A DNA stretch of 64,000 nt from NCBI GenBank assembly GCA_964619535.1, contig CAZUEX010000010.1, forward strand, positions 1 to 64,000. Reading direction: 5' to 3'. A program made the position numbers and the translations under genes. The DNA comes from Leptonema sp964619535. Lineage in GTDB: Bacteria > Spirochaetota > Leptospiria > Leptospirales > Leptonemataceae. Positions 42,138 through 50,325 of the stretch are shown piece after piece (positions within the stretch are counted from its first letter, which is position 1; the number at the start of each line of letters is the position of its first letter). Below the pieces are notes generated by a model. It ran no database searches, had not been told where the DNA came from, and worked only from the letters and a program-made list of their open reading frames with translations.

Positions 42138-44255
42138 GTGCTACGCCAATTGCGGGGTTGTTGGATTCTGCCCGTGGATGTAAGCAAGGAAGAAGATCAA
42201 CTATTTCGCCTGTTTCGCGTTTTTGCTCCTGTCGTCGATCAAGCGGGCATCAGCTACATGATAACAGCTCCGGATGGAGAGATCGTATACGTAAACCAGG
42301 CCTTTGAAGAGCTCACAGGCTACATGGCCGAAGATGTCCTGGGACGCAAACCATCCATCCTGGCATCGGGAGAACATGACAGCGCATTCTACCGGCAGAT
42401 GTGGCAGACCATTCTTTCAGGAAGGGTTTATCGCGGCATTGTAAAGAACCGCCATCGCGATGGATCGGTGTTGATATGCGAGAAGGTAATCGCGCCGATT
42501 ACGAATGATAAGGATGAAATTGAATGGTTCATATCGACCGACCGTGATCTCACCGACCGGATTCGTCTTGAAGAGGAATTGCGATCGAGTAGCGAAAAGC
42601 TTGCACTTATTATTGATCAAGCTCCCCTTGGCATTGCCGTAGCCTCAGAAGATGGCACCCTGCAGGAGGTGAACGCTGCCTTCTCGAAGCTGGCCGGTCT
42701 TTCGGCAGAAGAGCTGCAGGGAATGCATGTCTGGGATTTAACCCATCCCGATGATATTGAAAGCGAGAGGAAGCTGGTATCGGCCCTTGCGGACGGAAAG
42801 ATACCATCGTATACCATTGAAAAAAGGTATGTGACGAAGAGTGACAGTGTTGTATGGGTTCGGTTACATGTGGCCAGGCTGCCGCAATTGCCGGGACAGC
42901 AGCGGCTTCTGATAGGCATGACAGAAGACATCTCGGCAAGGAAGGAGGCTGAAGAGGCCATTCTTCATCAGGCCTTTCATGATCCACTTACCGGCCTGCC
43001 AAACCGGTCGCTGCTTCTGGATCGTCTTTACTCGATGATTTCAAGGGCCCGGCGTACCGGAGAGCTTGTTGCTGTATTGTTTCTCGACCTGGATCGCTTT
43101 AAATCGATTAACGATACCCTTGGCCATACGACCGGCGACCGATTGCTGAAACTCACAGCTGAGCGCCTTTCTAACTCCATGCGAGAGTATGATACGGTTT
43201 CGCGCACCGGTGGTGATGAATTCGTCCTGTTGCTCTCATCGATCAAGGACGTCGATCAGGTTGTGATGACCCTCGAGCGTATCATTGAACTGATGGCCGA
43301 ACCCTTTGAAATAGACGGACATGAACTGTATACGCCAACATCGATTGGAGTCGCCGTATTCCCTCAGGACGGCAACGATGCGGAGACCTTGATCAAGAAT
43401 GCTGATGTGGCGCTGTACAAGGCCAAAGAAGCGGGGCGGAACTGCTTTATGTTCTACAACCCCGATCAAAACGTGTACAGTCATGAAAGGCTGGCTCTTG
43501 AAAATGAGATGCGAAAAGCCATTCGCGAGAACCAGTTTGTTCTGCACTTTCAGCCTCAGATCGACATATTAACAAAGTCACTGGGTGGCTTTGAGAGTCT
43601 GGTACGCTGGAATCATCCAGAGAAAGGTCTTATTTCTCCCGGTGTTTTTATTCCCATTGCAGAAGAGACCGGCATGATACTGCCACTGGGAACAACCGTC
43701 TTACATGCGGCCTTTGCCACAGCGGCACGCTGGCAGAGTTGCGGTAAGCAGGATTTCAAGATTTCTGTGAATATATCGGGACGTCAGTTCTATCAGAAGA
43801 ACTTTCTAAGTGATCTGGTCGCTTTGCGCGATCATTACCAGATACCTGGCGGTTGCATGGAGCTTGAAATTACGGAGAGTATCGCCATGCAGATGACTCC
43901 GGCGACCATGGACGTGCTTCTGCAACTGCGAAGCGAGGGCTTTCTTATCGCCCTGGACGATTTTGGAACGGGATATTCTTCCCTGAAATACCTGCGAGAG
44001 TTTCCGCTGGATTGTCTGAAGATTGATCGCTCTTTTATTGAGTGTATTGAAACCGATAGGCGCCAGAGAGATCTGCTGGCTTCTATTGTGGGAATGGCAC
44101 GTGCTCTTGACCTTGTTGTGGTGGCAGAGGGTGTGGAAACAGAAGGTCAGCTGAAGATTCTGACCGACTTTGGATGTGATCGTCTTCAGGGATACTATTT
44201 CAGTCCACCGCTTCCCGAGGATCAGGCGCTGGAGCTCTTTTCGCGTACCATCTGA
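42138..44255 (+). CDS. PAS-PAS-GGDEF-EAL cyclic-di-GMP signalling protein
   Basis: This 705-residue cytoplasmic protein combines two PAS sensor domains (about 30-155, with ISYMITAPDGEIVYVNQAFE; and about 158-275) with a GGDEF diguanylate cyclase and an EAL phosphodiesterase. GGDEF is intact at about 358-362, and an inhibitory-site motif REYD lies five residues before it (349-352). In the EAL domain the first motif is ESL (486-488) rather than EAL, but the metal-binding Glu remains; DDFGTGYSSL and AEGVET are normal. Both activities are plausible. GTG at 42138 or GTG at 42174 could be the start; neither has a strong ribosome site. It converges with avtA and overlaps it by 34 bp. Confidence 0.92.
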   Translation: MLRQLRGCWILPVDVSKEEDQLFRLFRVFAPVVDQAGISYMITAPDGEIVYVNQAFEELTGYMAEDVLGRKPSILASGEHDSAFYRQMWQTILSGRVYRGIVKNRHRDGSVLICEKVIAPITNDKDEIEWFISTDRDLTDRIRLEEELRSSSEKLALIIDQAPLGIAVASEDGTLQEVNAAFSKLAGLSAEELQGMHVWDLTHPDDIESERKLVSALADGKIPSYTIEKRYVTKSDSVVWVRLHVARLPQLPGQQRLLIGMTEDISARKEAEEAILHQAFHDPLTGLPNRSLLLDRLYSMISRARRTGELVAVLFLDLDRFKSINDTLGHTTGDRLLKLTAERLSNSMREYDTVSRTGGDEFVLLLSSIKDVDQVVMTLERIIELMAEPFEIDGHELYTPTSIGVAVFPQDGNDAETLIKNADVALYKAKEAGRNCFMFYNPDQNVYSHERLALENEMRKAIRENQFVLHFQPQIDILTKSLGGFESLVRWNHPEKGLISPGVFIPIAEETGMILPLGTTVLHAAFATAARWQSCGKQDFKISVNISGRQFYQKNFLSDLVALRDHYQIPGGCMELEITESIAMQMTPATMDVLLQLRSEGFLIALDDFGTGYSSLKYLREFPLDCLKIDRSFIECIETDRRQRDLLASIVGMARALDLVVVAEGVETEGQLKILTDFGCDRLQGYYFSPPLPEDQALELFSRTI

Positions 44256-45511
44256 CAGAGAATGGTAAGGCCTTCGCGAATCGTCTTCAGGTCCTGGCTG
44301 TAGCTGATACGAATGGAACGCTCTCCATCCCAGGCAGGACTGTTGCGTTCTGCATCGGGTAATCCCGGATAATAGTAGCTTCCGGGGACGACAATGACGC
44401 CGGCCTCTTTCAGATCTTGATACAGCTGTGACGTAGAAACGGTTAACCGGGGAAATACGGCCCACAGGAAGAAGGCACCATCCGGTCGATGGACCTGAAT
44501 ATCTCTGTCAGGGACCAGGCCATTGAACAGTATATCAAGTGCAAGCTCCTGACGTTCTCTGTAAAAGGACGCAAGATGGTCATGGCATAGCCTGAAGAAA
44601 GAGCCGTCCGAGATCCCATCTTTTATGATCGCAGGACCGATCCCTCCAGGGGCCAGATGCTCGACAGCCTGGATCCGTTCCAGAACAGAGCAAACCTCTG
44701 CTGGAGCCAGAACGATGCCCGTCCTGACTCCGGGAAGCCCGGTCTTGGAAAGGCTTAAGACAAATATGGTATTCTCGTCGAAACAGGGCCTGCCTTTGCC
44801 GTAGATGATTCCCGGCATGGGATCACCATAGGCTCCGTCGACGATGAGCGGTATGTGGTATTCGGCTGCCAGGGCAGACAGGGCCTTCATCTCTTCGTCT
44901 TCCAGCATACCTCCCGTTGGATTACAGGGACGGGATAAGCAAAGCGCACCGATGTTGCCCTGACGCAGTTTTGCTCTTATCCTTTCGCGATCGATGGTGT
45001 AGCGAAAAAGCCCATCACCAAGTGGCACCTTGCGGGAGGGCACGGCCAGAAGGCTTTCACCGTTCAGGCATCCATTTTCGTAGCCGATGTATTCAGGCGA
45101 TTGGACGAAGAGTATCTTACGAAAGGTGCCATCGTCGCATGGACCGCTGAAAAGATTCAGGAGCAGGAAAAAGGCATTCTGGCTGCCCTGCGTCAGGACA
45201 ACGTTAGCCTCCGTAATCGGCCAGCCGTACAGAGCCTTTAGCTGCCCGGCAAAGATCTTGCGGAATTCTGTATTGCCTGCAGGCCCATCATAGTGTCCGA
45301 CAAGGCGGGCAAAGCGTTCTTTGTCCTTGCCAATGCGGAGGAAGGACTCGCGAAAAAACTCGTTTACAGCCGTTACCTCGCCAGGGTTACCCCCGCCAAG
45401 CATGTGCAGGGCCCTGGATCCTGACAGTGCCGCATCGAGGTCGTCCATGAGCCGGAAGATGCCCGGCTCAGAGAGGACGTTTTCTGCGAAGCGGCTGAAC
45501 TGGAACGTCAT
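44222..45511 (-). CDS. avtA: Valine--pyruvate aminotransferase AvtA
   Basis: The 429-residue product matches the AvtA family, PLP enzymes that make valine from 2-ketoisovalerate with alanine as donor. It starts MTFQFSRFAENVLSEPGIFR with LGGGNPGEVTAVNEFF, as in AvtA. The Schiff-base lysine lies at about residue 253 in VLSLSKTGLPGVRTGIVLAP; SRPCNPTGGMLEDEE and VVPGSYYYPGL are typical fold-type I motifs. The start codon overlaps the lgt stop (ATGA). Its 3' end overlaps the convergent GGDEF-EAL gene by 34 bp. Its place after lgt and a phosphatase suggests operon transcription but no shared pathway. Confidence 0.92.
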   Translation of the reverse strand: MTFQFSRFAENVLSEPGIFRLMDDLDAALSGSRALHMLGGGNPGEVTAVNEFFRESFLRIGKDKERFARLVGHYDGPAGNTEFRKIFAGQLKALYGWPITEANVVLTQGSQNAFFLLLNLFSGPCDDGTFRKILFVQSPEYIGYENGCLNGESLLAVPSRKVPLGDGLFRYTIDRERIRAKLRQGNIGALCLSRPCNPTGGMLEDEEMKALSALAAEYHIPLIVDGAYGDPMPGIIYGKGRPCFDENTIFVLSLSKTGLPGVRTGIVLAPAEVCSVLERIQAVEHLAPGGIGPAIIKDGISDGSFFRLCHDHLASFYRERQELALDILFNGLVPDRDIQVHRPDGAFFLWAVFPRLTVSTSQLYQDLKEAGVIVVPGSYYYPGLPDAERNSPAWDGERSIRISYSQDLKTIREGLTILCQMVREKSSSA

Positions 45512-46398
45512 GTTACCGGTATCTTGTTGTGTTTCCTGACCCACAGATAAAGTGCAATGCCGGCGATCATCATGGCCATACACAGAAGCTGTCCCATCGA
45601 AAAAGACAGGAAAACAAAGCCAAGATGCTCGTCAGGCTCCCTGTAGAACTCAAGGAAAAAGCGGAAGAAGCCATAGCCGAAGATATAGAAAGGCATCATG
45701 GCCCCTTCGGGGAATGGTCGCCTGCGAATGGCCCACAGGATGAGGAAAAGAACAAGGCCTTCAAAGAAGCCTTCGTACAGCTGGGATGGATGTCGTAGAT
45801 CAAGTCCCGGGGCATCGGGAAAGATCATGCCGATGGCTGCTTCGGTGGGTCTGCCCCACAGCTCACCGTTGATAAAGTTACCGAGACGGCCAAAGGTGTA
45901 GCCAAGGGGAACGGCCGGAGCAAAGAGATCGGCCAGGTTCCAGAAGGAAACGCGATACTTGCGTGTGAAAAGATAGCCGGAAACGATTACACCAAGAAGG
46001 CCACCGTGATATGACATCCCGGCAAATCCGCGAAATTCGATACCTCCTGGTCCCATGGCAATGGGCAGAAAGGCTTCGAGCGGATTCGACAGGTAATAGG
46101 GCAGGTTGTAAAAGAGAACGTAGCCAACGCGTCCTCCGATGATGACTCCCAGAACCTGGTAGGTCAGGAAGGACTGCAAAAAGTCTGAATCATAAGGAAA
46201 ACGAGCTTCGGTTTTTGTTCGATACAGCGCAAGGACGTAGGTGAGCACAAAGGCTACGAGGTACATCAATCCGTAGTATTTCAGCTGAAAGGAGCCGATC
46301 GACAAAAGCACCGGATCCATATGTGTCGGCAGCTCCTGCCACCATCCAATGAATGCGTCCATAGAGACCAGAAGAAAAGCCGCATCGTCTGACGTCAT
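45508..46398 (-). CDS. lgt: Prolipoprotein diacylglyceryl transferase
   Basis: Lgt is the inner-membrane enzyme that attaches diacylglycerol to the lipobox cysteine, the first step in lipoprotein maturation. The 296-residue protein has about seven membrane segments and the family signature GRLGNFINGELWGR at about 165-178, with GRVGYVLFYN and AGMSYHGGLLGVI upstream. An N-terminal extension before MDPVLLSIGSFQLKYYGLMY is a little longer than usual, so an internal start is possible, but ATG at 46398 overlaps the upstream stop as ATGA. Many predicted lipoproteins in the window would be its substrates. Confidence 0.96.
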   Translation of the reverse strand: MTSDDAAFLLVSMDAFIGWWQELPTHMDPVLLSIGSFQLKYYGLMYLVAFVLTYVLALYRTKTEARFPYDSDFLQSFLTYQVLGVIIGGRVGYVLFYNLPYYLSNPLEAFLPIAMGPGGIEFRGFAGMSYHGGLLGVIVSGYLFTRKYRVSFWNLADLFAPAVPLGYTFGRLGNFINGELWGRPTEAAIGMIFPDAPGLDLRHPSQLYEGFFEGLVLFLILWAIRRRPFPEGAMMPFYIFGYGFFRFFLEFYREPDEHLGFVFLSFSMGQLLCMAMMIAGIALYLWVRKHNKIPVT

Positions 46399-48611
46399 TC
46401 CTTTTCACGGCCGGAAGGGGGCAGAGAGTCCCGCAGCCGCAGGCGTCGGTCCCAGCGTTCTGCAAGCGGATGTCCCAGGCGACGGGCGATTCGCACACCA
46501 ACGCGCAGCGACTGCTCGTCAGAGGGATTGAGATCCAGATAGCTTTCCAGGGTGGGCAGGGATTCCGTCCAGTGCCCCTTTTGTAGAAGGGATGCTGCCT
46601 TGCGGCGCAGCACACGGGGCAGGCTGGGAGGCTTTCCGTTAAAGGCAAAGCGCAGCAGGGCTATATCGTCTGTGAGCTGACCCTCCTTTTGCAGTGCCTC
46701 CACAAGAGCGGAAAGATCGCCTCCTCTGCCAGTGTCTTCCAGTTCCTGGACGATCGGCAGGATGCGATGTGCATCGGTGCGAATCTGACCGTCTATGCTT
46801 AGATCGTCGCGGCCGTCGGTACCGGCATAGATGACGTCACCCTGCCTGAGCGAAAAGACATGGACGCGTAGCTCCTTTACAGGCAATGGTGCACCAAGCC
46901 GGAACAGACCTGAGGGTTGTAGAAGATCGGCCCGGCCCTGTCGAACAAGGATCAGGGCAGGATGCTCTGCATTCCAGTGATACAGGCAGCCGGTTGTGGT
47001 GTCTATCAGACCGAGGACGGCCGATGCCATCATACTTCCGTCAAACGAAGAAAAAACGCTGTGCAGGTCTTCGTAGCATCGTCGCAGCCATTCTTCGGGA
47101 TACAGGGCAGAGAGCTCGGGCTGCCGCCTTGTTCGCTGCAGGCTGGCTTTCAGGACCGTACCGATGACAACAGCGCCGCCGGCTCCCTGGATGGATTTTC
47201 CCATGGCATCGGCATTCAGAAAGGCCACGTGCTGTCTTCCGCGAAGGCAGAGCGTTTCGACGATGTTGATATCTCCTCCCAGCTCTACCTGCTTCTTTTT
47301 GAAAGTGAAGGATTTCTTCTGCCTGATACAGGAGGCCCATGTCAGGCGTTCATCTCCACCGGAGGCGTTGTTGCAGCCAAGGGGCCTGAGCATCAGTGAG
47401 GTAAGAAAGTAGTCGCCATCCTGCTGTTCTTTCAGGATGCGAATCTCGGTCAGGCTTCGTCTGTATTCTTCCGTGCGCTGTTCTACCCTTCGCTCCAACG
47501 ATGCATTGAGCAGGGCCAGTTCTTTGCGAAGCAGGTTGGATTTTTCCATCTGTGACAGAGACAGGCCTCCAACAAAGGCAAGCAGAGAAAGCGGTGCTGC
47601 AGGGGGAAGGTGGATCCATTCCTGATGGCTGGCTATGTCGAGCAGTGTGCCGACAAAGGCGATGGCCAGTCCTGTGATAAAGGGACGTCCGATACGCCAG
47701 TGTTGATAGAGGCGTACGGCGATGACAAGAAAGATCAGAGGCCAGATACAGGGCTGTACAATCAGCGTGTTAAACCGATCCCACTGCCGGATGTCATCGT
47801 TCAGAAGGATCCAGACGGCACCGAGAAGCAAAATGAAAGAGCAAACCCGGCCCGTAAACTCTGTAAGAGAGCGGATGACAGGCTGGTAGGGCAGCTGTCT
47901 GTCCGGCCGTCGCTGCAACAGAAAATGAAAGTAGAGAAGAAGGGCCGGCAGAAGAAGCATGAGCGAAACGTATTCCATCCTCTTCAGCTGCAAAAGGGCA
48001 ATGCCCGAGCTGTATTTCAAATCGCTTCGCTGGAGAAGATAGATGGCCAGAAGCAGAAGAAAGAGAGACAGGGGCAGGGTCGATCGTTCATGACGAAAGA
48101 GAAGAAAGGCAATGGCATAATGCAATGCAAGCATCAGAAATATGGAAGGGAGGAGCAGGGTGAAGAGCTGCTCCAGCATGTAGGTCTGGCGCAGCTGTTC
48201 CACATCGCCGATGGCCGGTGCGCCGCCGAGTAAACCGTACTCATGCGGAAAAAAACGCGAGAACTCTATCTGCAGTTCCATCGTCGTATCAATAGCCTCT
48301 GGCGGAATGGCCAGGATACGATTGCGATCATACGAAGCAGGAGGAGACTCTTCGTCGTTTAAGGGAATGCCGTTTACAGAGAAGATTGCTGCATCAGATA
48401 CAATGCCGGTACGCCAGCCCGTCATTTCTCTGGAGCCTGAAATCTTTCGCCTGAGCAGGAAGTGCCGGGATTCCAGAAATCCATGCAGGTTGGCGGGAAG
48501 CCTTACCGATTGCCATGCCTTTCCGTCCGTGGAGACCTGCCACAGGCCAGACAGGCTTTCAGCGAGAAGCGATGTGGTGCAGAGAAACCAGAGCAGCAGG
48601 AAGTACCGCAT
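46395..48611 (-). CDS. Membrane-bound SpoIIE/PP2C-type phosphatase with sensor module
   Basis: The 738-residue protein has a signal peptide (MRYFLLLWFLCTTSLLAE), a periplasmic beta-sandwich (about 20-150, with LRRKISGSREMTGWRTGIV), then seven or so membrane segments, the 7TM-DISM-like layout. A short coiled coil (LNASLERRVEQRTEEYRRSL) leads to a SpoIIE/PP2C domain with ELGGDINIV, FLNADAMGKSIQGAGGAVVI and DVIYAGTDGRDDL. A TPR-like tail ends the protein. Such phosphatases act on anti-sigma-factor antagonists in stress signalling; leptospires have many. ATG at 48611 starts the signal peptide. It is the first gene of the operon with lgt and avtA. Confidence 0.88.
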   Translation of the reverse strand: MRYFLLLWFLCTTSLLAESLSGLWQVSTDGKAWQSVRLPANLHGFLESRHFLLRRKISGSREMTGWRTGIVSDAAIFSVNGIPLNDEESPPASYDRNRILAIPPEAIDTTMELQIEFSRFFPHEYGLLGGAPAIGDVEQLRQTYMLEQLFTLLLPSIFLMLALHYAIAFLLFRHERSTLPLSLFLLLLAIYLLQRSDLKYSSGIALLQLKRMEYVSLMLLLPALLLYFHFLLQRRPDRQLPYQPVIRSLTEFTGRVCSFILLLGAVWILLNDDIRQWDRFNTLIVQPCIWPLIFLVIAVRLYQHWRIGRPFITGLAIAFVGTLLDIASHQEWIHLPPAAPLSLLAFVGGLSLSQMEKSNLLRKELALLNASLERRVEQRTEEYRRSLTEIRILKEQQDGDYFLTSLMLRPLGCNNASGGDERLTWASCIRQKKSFTFKKKQVELGGDINIVETLCLRGRQHVAFLNADAMGKSIQGAGGAVVIGTVLKASLQRTRRQPELSALYPEEWLRRCYEDLHSVFSSFDGSMMASAVLGLIDTTTGCLYHWNAEHPALILVRQGRADLLQPSGLFRLGAPLPVKELRVHVFSLRQGDVIYAGTDGRDDLSIDGQIRTDAHRILPIVQELEDTGRGGDLSALVEALQKEGQLTDDIALLRFAFNGKPPSLPRVLRRKAASLLQKGHWTESLPTLESYLDLNPSDEQSLRVGVRIARRLGHPLAERWDRRLRLRDSLPPSGREKE

Positions 48612-48717
48612 ATGGAAGCAGGTCTTTACCGGTACAAATGTATGCAAAAAAAGACTGTATCATTTTTATCACATGTATTTTTCTGGCAACATACGAAAAA
48701 AAGATGTTTACGAAAAA

Positions 48718-48759
48718 GGCGAATCCTAAAGTTCCTTTAGCAATTATTCTGGATTCGCC
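48718..48759 (+). promoter_or_regulatory. Inverted repeat upstream of lpdA
   Basis: GGCGAATCC (48718-48726) and GGATTCGCC (48751-48759) are a perfect 9-bp pair 24 bp apart. Inside it, CTAAAG (48726-48731) pairs with CTTTAG (48735-48740). The element ends 32 bp before the lpdA start and could be a regulator-binding site or a leader structure. No known regulator is assigned. Confidence 0.5.
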
Positions 48760-48791
48760 CTGCCCGAACAGGCACGGAAACGGAGGAAAGC

Positions 48792-50225
48792 ATGTCTGAC
48801 TACGATGTTGTGGTGTTAGGAGCCGGCCCTGGTGGATACGTGGCTGCCATTCGAGCTGCCCGACTGGGTTTGAAAACTGCCGTTGTGGAACGCGAACACC
48901 TCGGCGGCGTTTGCCTGAACTGGGGATGCATTCCCACCAAGGCCTTGCTGGAAAGTGCTCATCTCCTCGAAAAGATGCGTTTTGCCGATAGCGCAGGCAT
49001 TCGCGTGCAATCCGTGGAGGCCGATTTCCCTGCCATTATTCAACGTTCGCGTAACATTGCCAACCAGATGTCCAGAGGAGTGGACTATCTGATGCGCAAG
49101 AATCATATCGATGTAATCTCCGGAACCGCAAGCTTTGTAGATTCCTTTCACATATCTGTTTCAAAAGAAGGAGAAGCCGATCGCCTGATTGAGGCCAGTC
49201 GCTTTATTGTGGCCGTCGGTGCAAGGGCGCGAAGCCTGCCGGGTATTACGATCGACGAGGATCGCATCCTGTCCTATCGCAAGGCCATGCTTCTGGAAGA
49301 AAGTCCCCGGCGGCTTTGCATTGTAGGGGCGGGAGCCATCGGTGTGGAGTATGCTGACTTTTATCGGTCTATGGGCAGCGAGGTAACGATTCTCGAAGCA
49401 CTGCCGCAGATACTGCCAGCAGAAGACCAGGAGATCAGTACGCTGCTGACGAAGTCCTTCCGCGATCGCGGCATTGTGATTCATACCGGTGCCCGTATAA
49501 CGCAGGCCCGTCCACATGACAGTGGTGTGGATGTGACCTTTACGGATCAGGCCGGCGAAGAAAAGAAAGAGGTCTTTGACAGGCTTCTTCTGGCTGCCGG
49601 AATAACGGCCAATACGGATGGCCTGAATCTGCAGGCCGTGAACGTGGACCTGGAACGAGATCGTATACGCGTAAACCGGTCGTTTCAGTCGAGTAATCCA
49701 ACGATCTATGCAATCGGTGACTGTATTCCAGGACCGGCCCTGGCACACGTTGCTTCGCATGAGGGCATACATGCAGCAGAGGCCGTTTACCTCTCGCTTC
49801 GCGAACATGGTCTTATCAGTAAAGGGCCCGACATTGACTATGAAGCCATGAAGTATGAATGGGTCCCTTCCTGCACATACTGTCATCCTGAAGTAGCTTC
49901 AGCAGGACTGACCGAAGCAAAGGCAAAGGAGCAGGGCTATGATGTAACGGTTGGACGTTTTCCATTTCGCGCACTGGGTCGGGCACGTGCTTCCGGTGAC
50001 AGTGAAGGCTTTGTTAAGATTGTGGTTGACAGGACGTATCATCGTCTGCTTGGAATCCATATCATCGGCCCACATGCAACGGAAATGCTGAGTGAGGTGG
50101 TGGTGGCCGCAGAAGGCGAATTGCTGGCCGATACGCTTGCGCGAACCATCCATGCTCACCCTACATTTTCCGAAGGCATTATGGAGGCAGCCGCAGAAGC
50201 CATCGGGCAGGCCATACATATCTAA
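48792..50225 (+). CDS. lpdA: Dihydrolipoyl dehydrogenase (E3)
   Basis: This 477-residue flavoprotein reoxidises dihydrolipoamide in pyruvate and 2-oxoglutarate dehydrogenases and the glycine-cleavage system. The FAD dinucleotide fold is VVVLGAGPGGYVAAIRAARL (7-26). The redox disulphide is CLNWGC (Cys41 and Cys46). The NAD fold is CIVGAGAIGVEYADFYRS and the C-terminal active site is AHPTFSEGIMEAAAEA with His and Glu. No E1 or E2 gene is adjacent, so it serves complexes encoded elsewhere. ATG at 48792 has a strong GGAGG. An unusual inverted repeat lies in its leader and a strong one follows it. Confidence 0.97.
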   Translation: MSDYDVVVLGAGPGGYVAAIRAARLGLKTAVVEREHLGGVCLNWGCIPTKALLESAHLLEKMRFADSAGIRVQSVEADFPAIIQRSRNIANQMSRGVDYLMRKNHIDVISGTASFVDSFHISVSKEGEADRLIEASRFIVAVGARARSLPGITIDEDRILSYRKAMLLEESPRRLCIVGAGAIGVEYADFYRSMGSEVTILEALPQILPAEDQEISTLLTKSFRDRGIVIHTGARITQARPHDSGVDVTFTDQAGEEKKEVFDRLLLAAGITANTDGLNLQAVNVDLERDRIRVNRSFQSSNPTIYAIGDCIPGPALAHVASHEGIHAAEAVYLSLREHGLISKGPDIDYEAMKYEWVPSCTYCHPEVASAGLTEAKAKEQGYDVTVGRFPFRALGRARASGDSEGFVKIVVDRTYHRLLGIHIIGPHATEMLSEVVVAAEGELLADTLARTIHAHPTFSEGIMEAAAEAIGQAIHI

Positions 50226-50233
50226 GAAACAGG

Positions 50234-50298
50234 GCCTCTTTCGCGCGGACGATCTGCTACCGGTTAGCAGATCGAGCCGGATCCCGGAGGAAAGAGGC
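50234..50298 (+). terminator. Nested inverted repeats between lpdA and the large lipoprotein gene
   Basis: An outer 9-bp pair GCCTCTTTC (50234-50242) / GAAAGAGGC (50290-50298) encloses a perfect 9-bp hairpin GATCTGCTA (50251-50259) / TAGCAGATC (50265-50273) with a five-base loop. It begins 9 bp past the lpdA stop, so it could act as a terminator, but the 3' arm contains GGAGGAAAGAGG, close to a ribosome site for the short frame at 50306-50338 (MNALSYTWLG). It could therefore control translation downstream. Confidence 0.55.
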
Positions 50299-50325
50299 TC
50301 AATTTATGAATGCACTTAGTTATAC

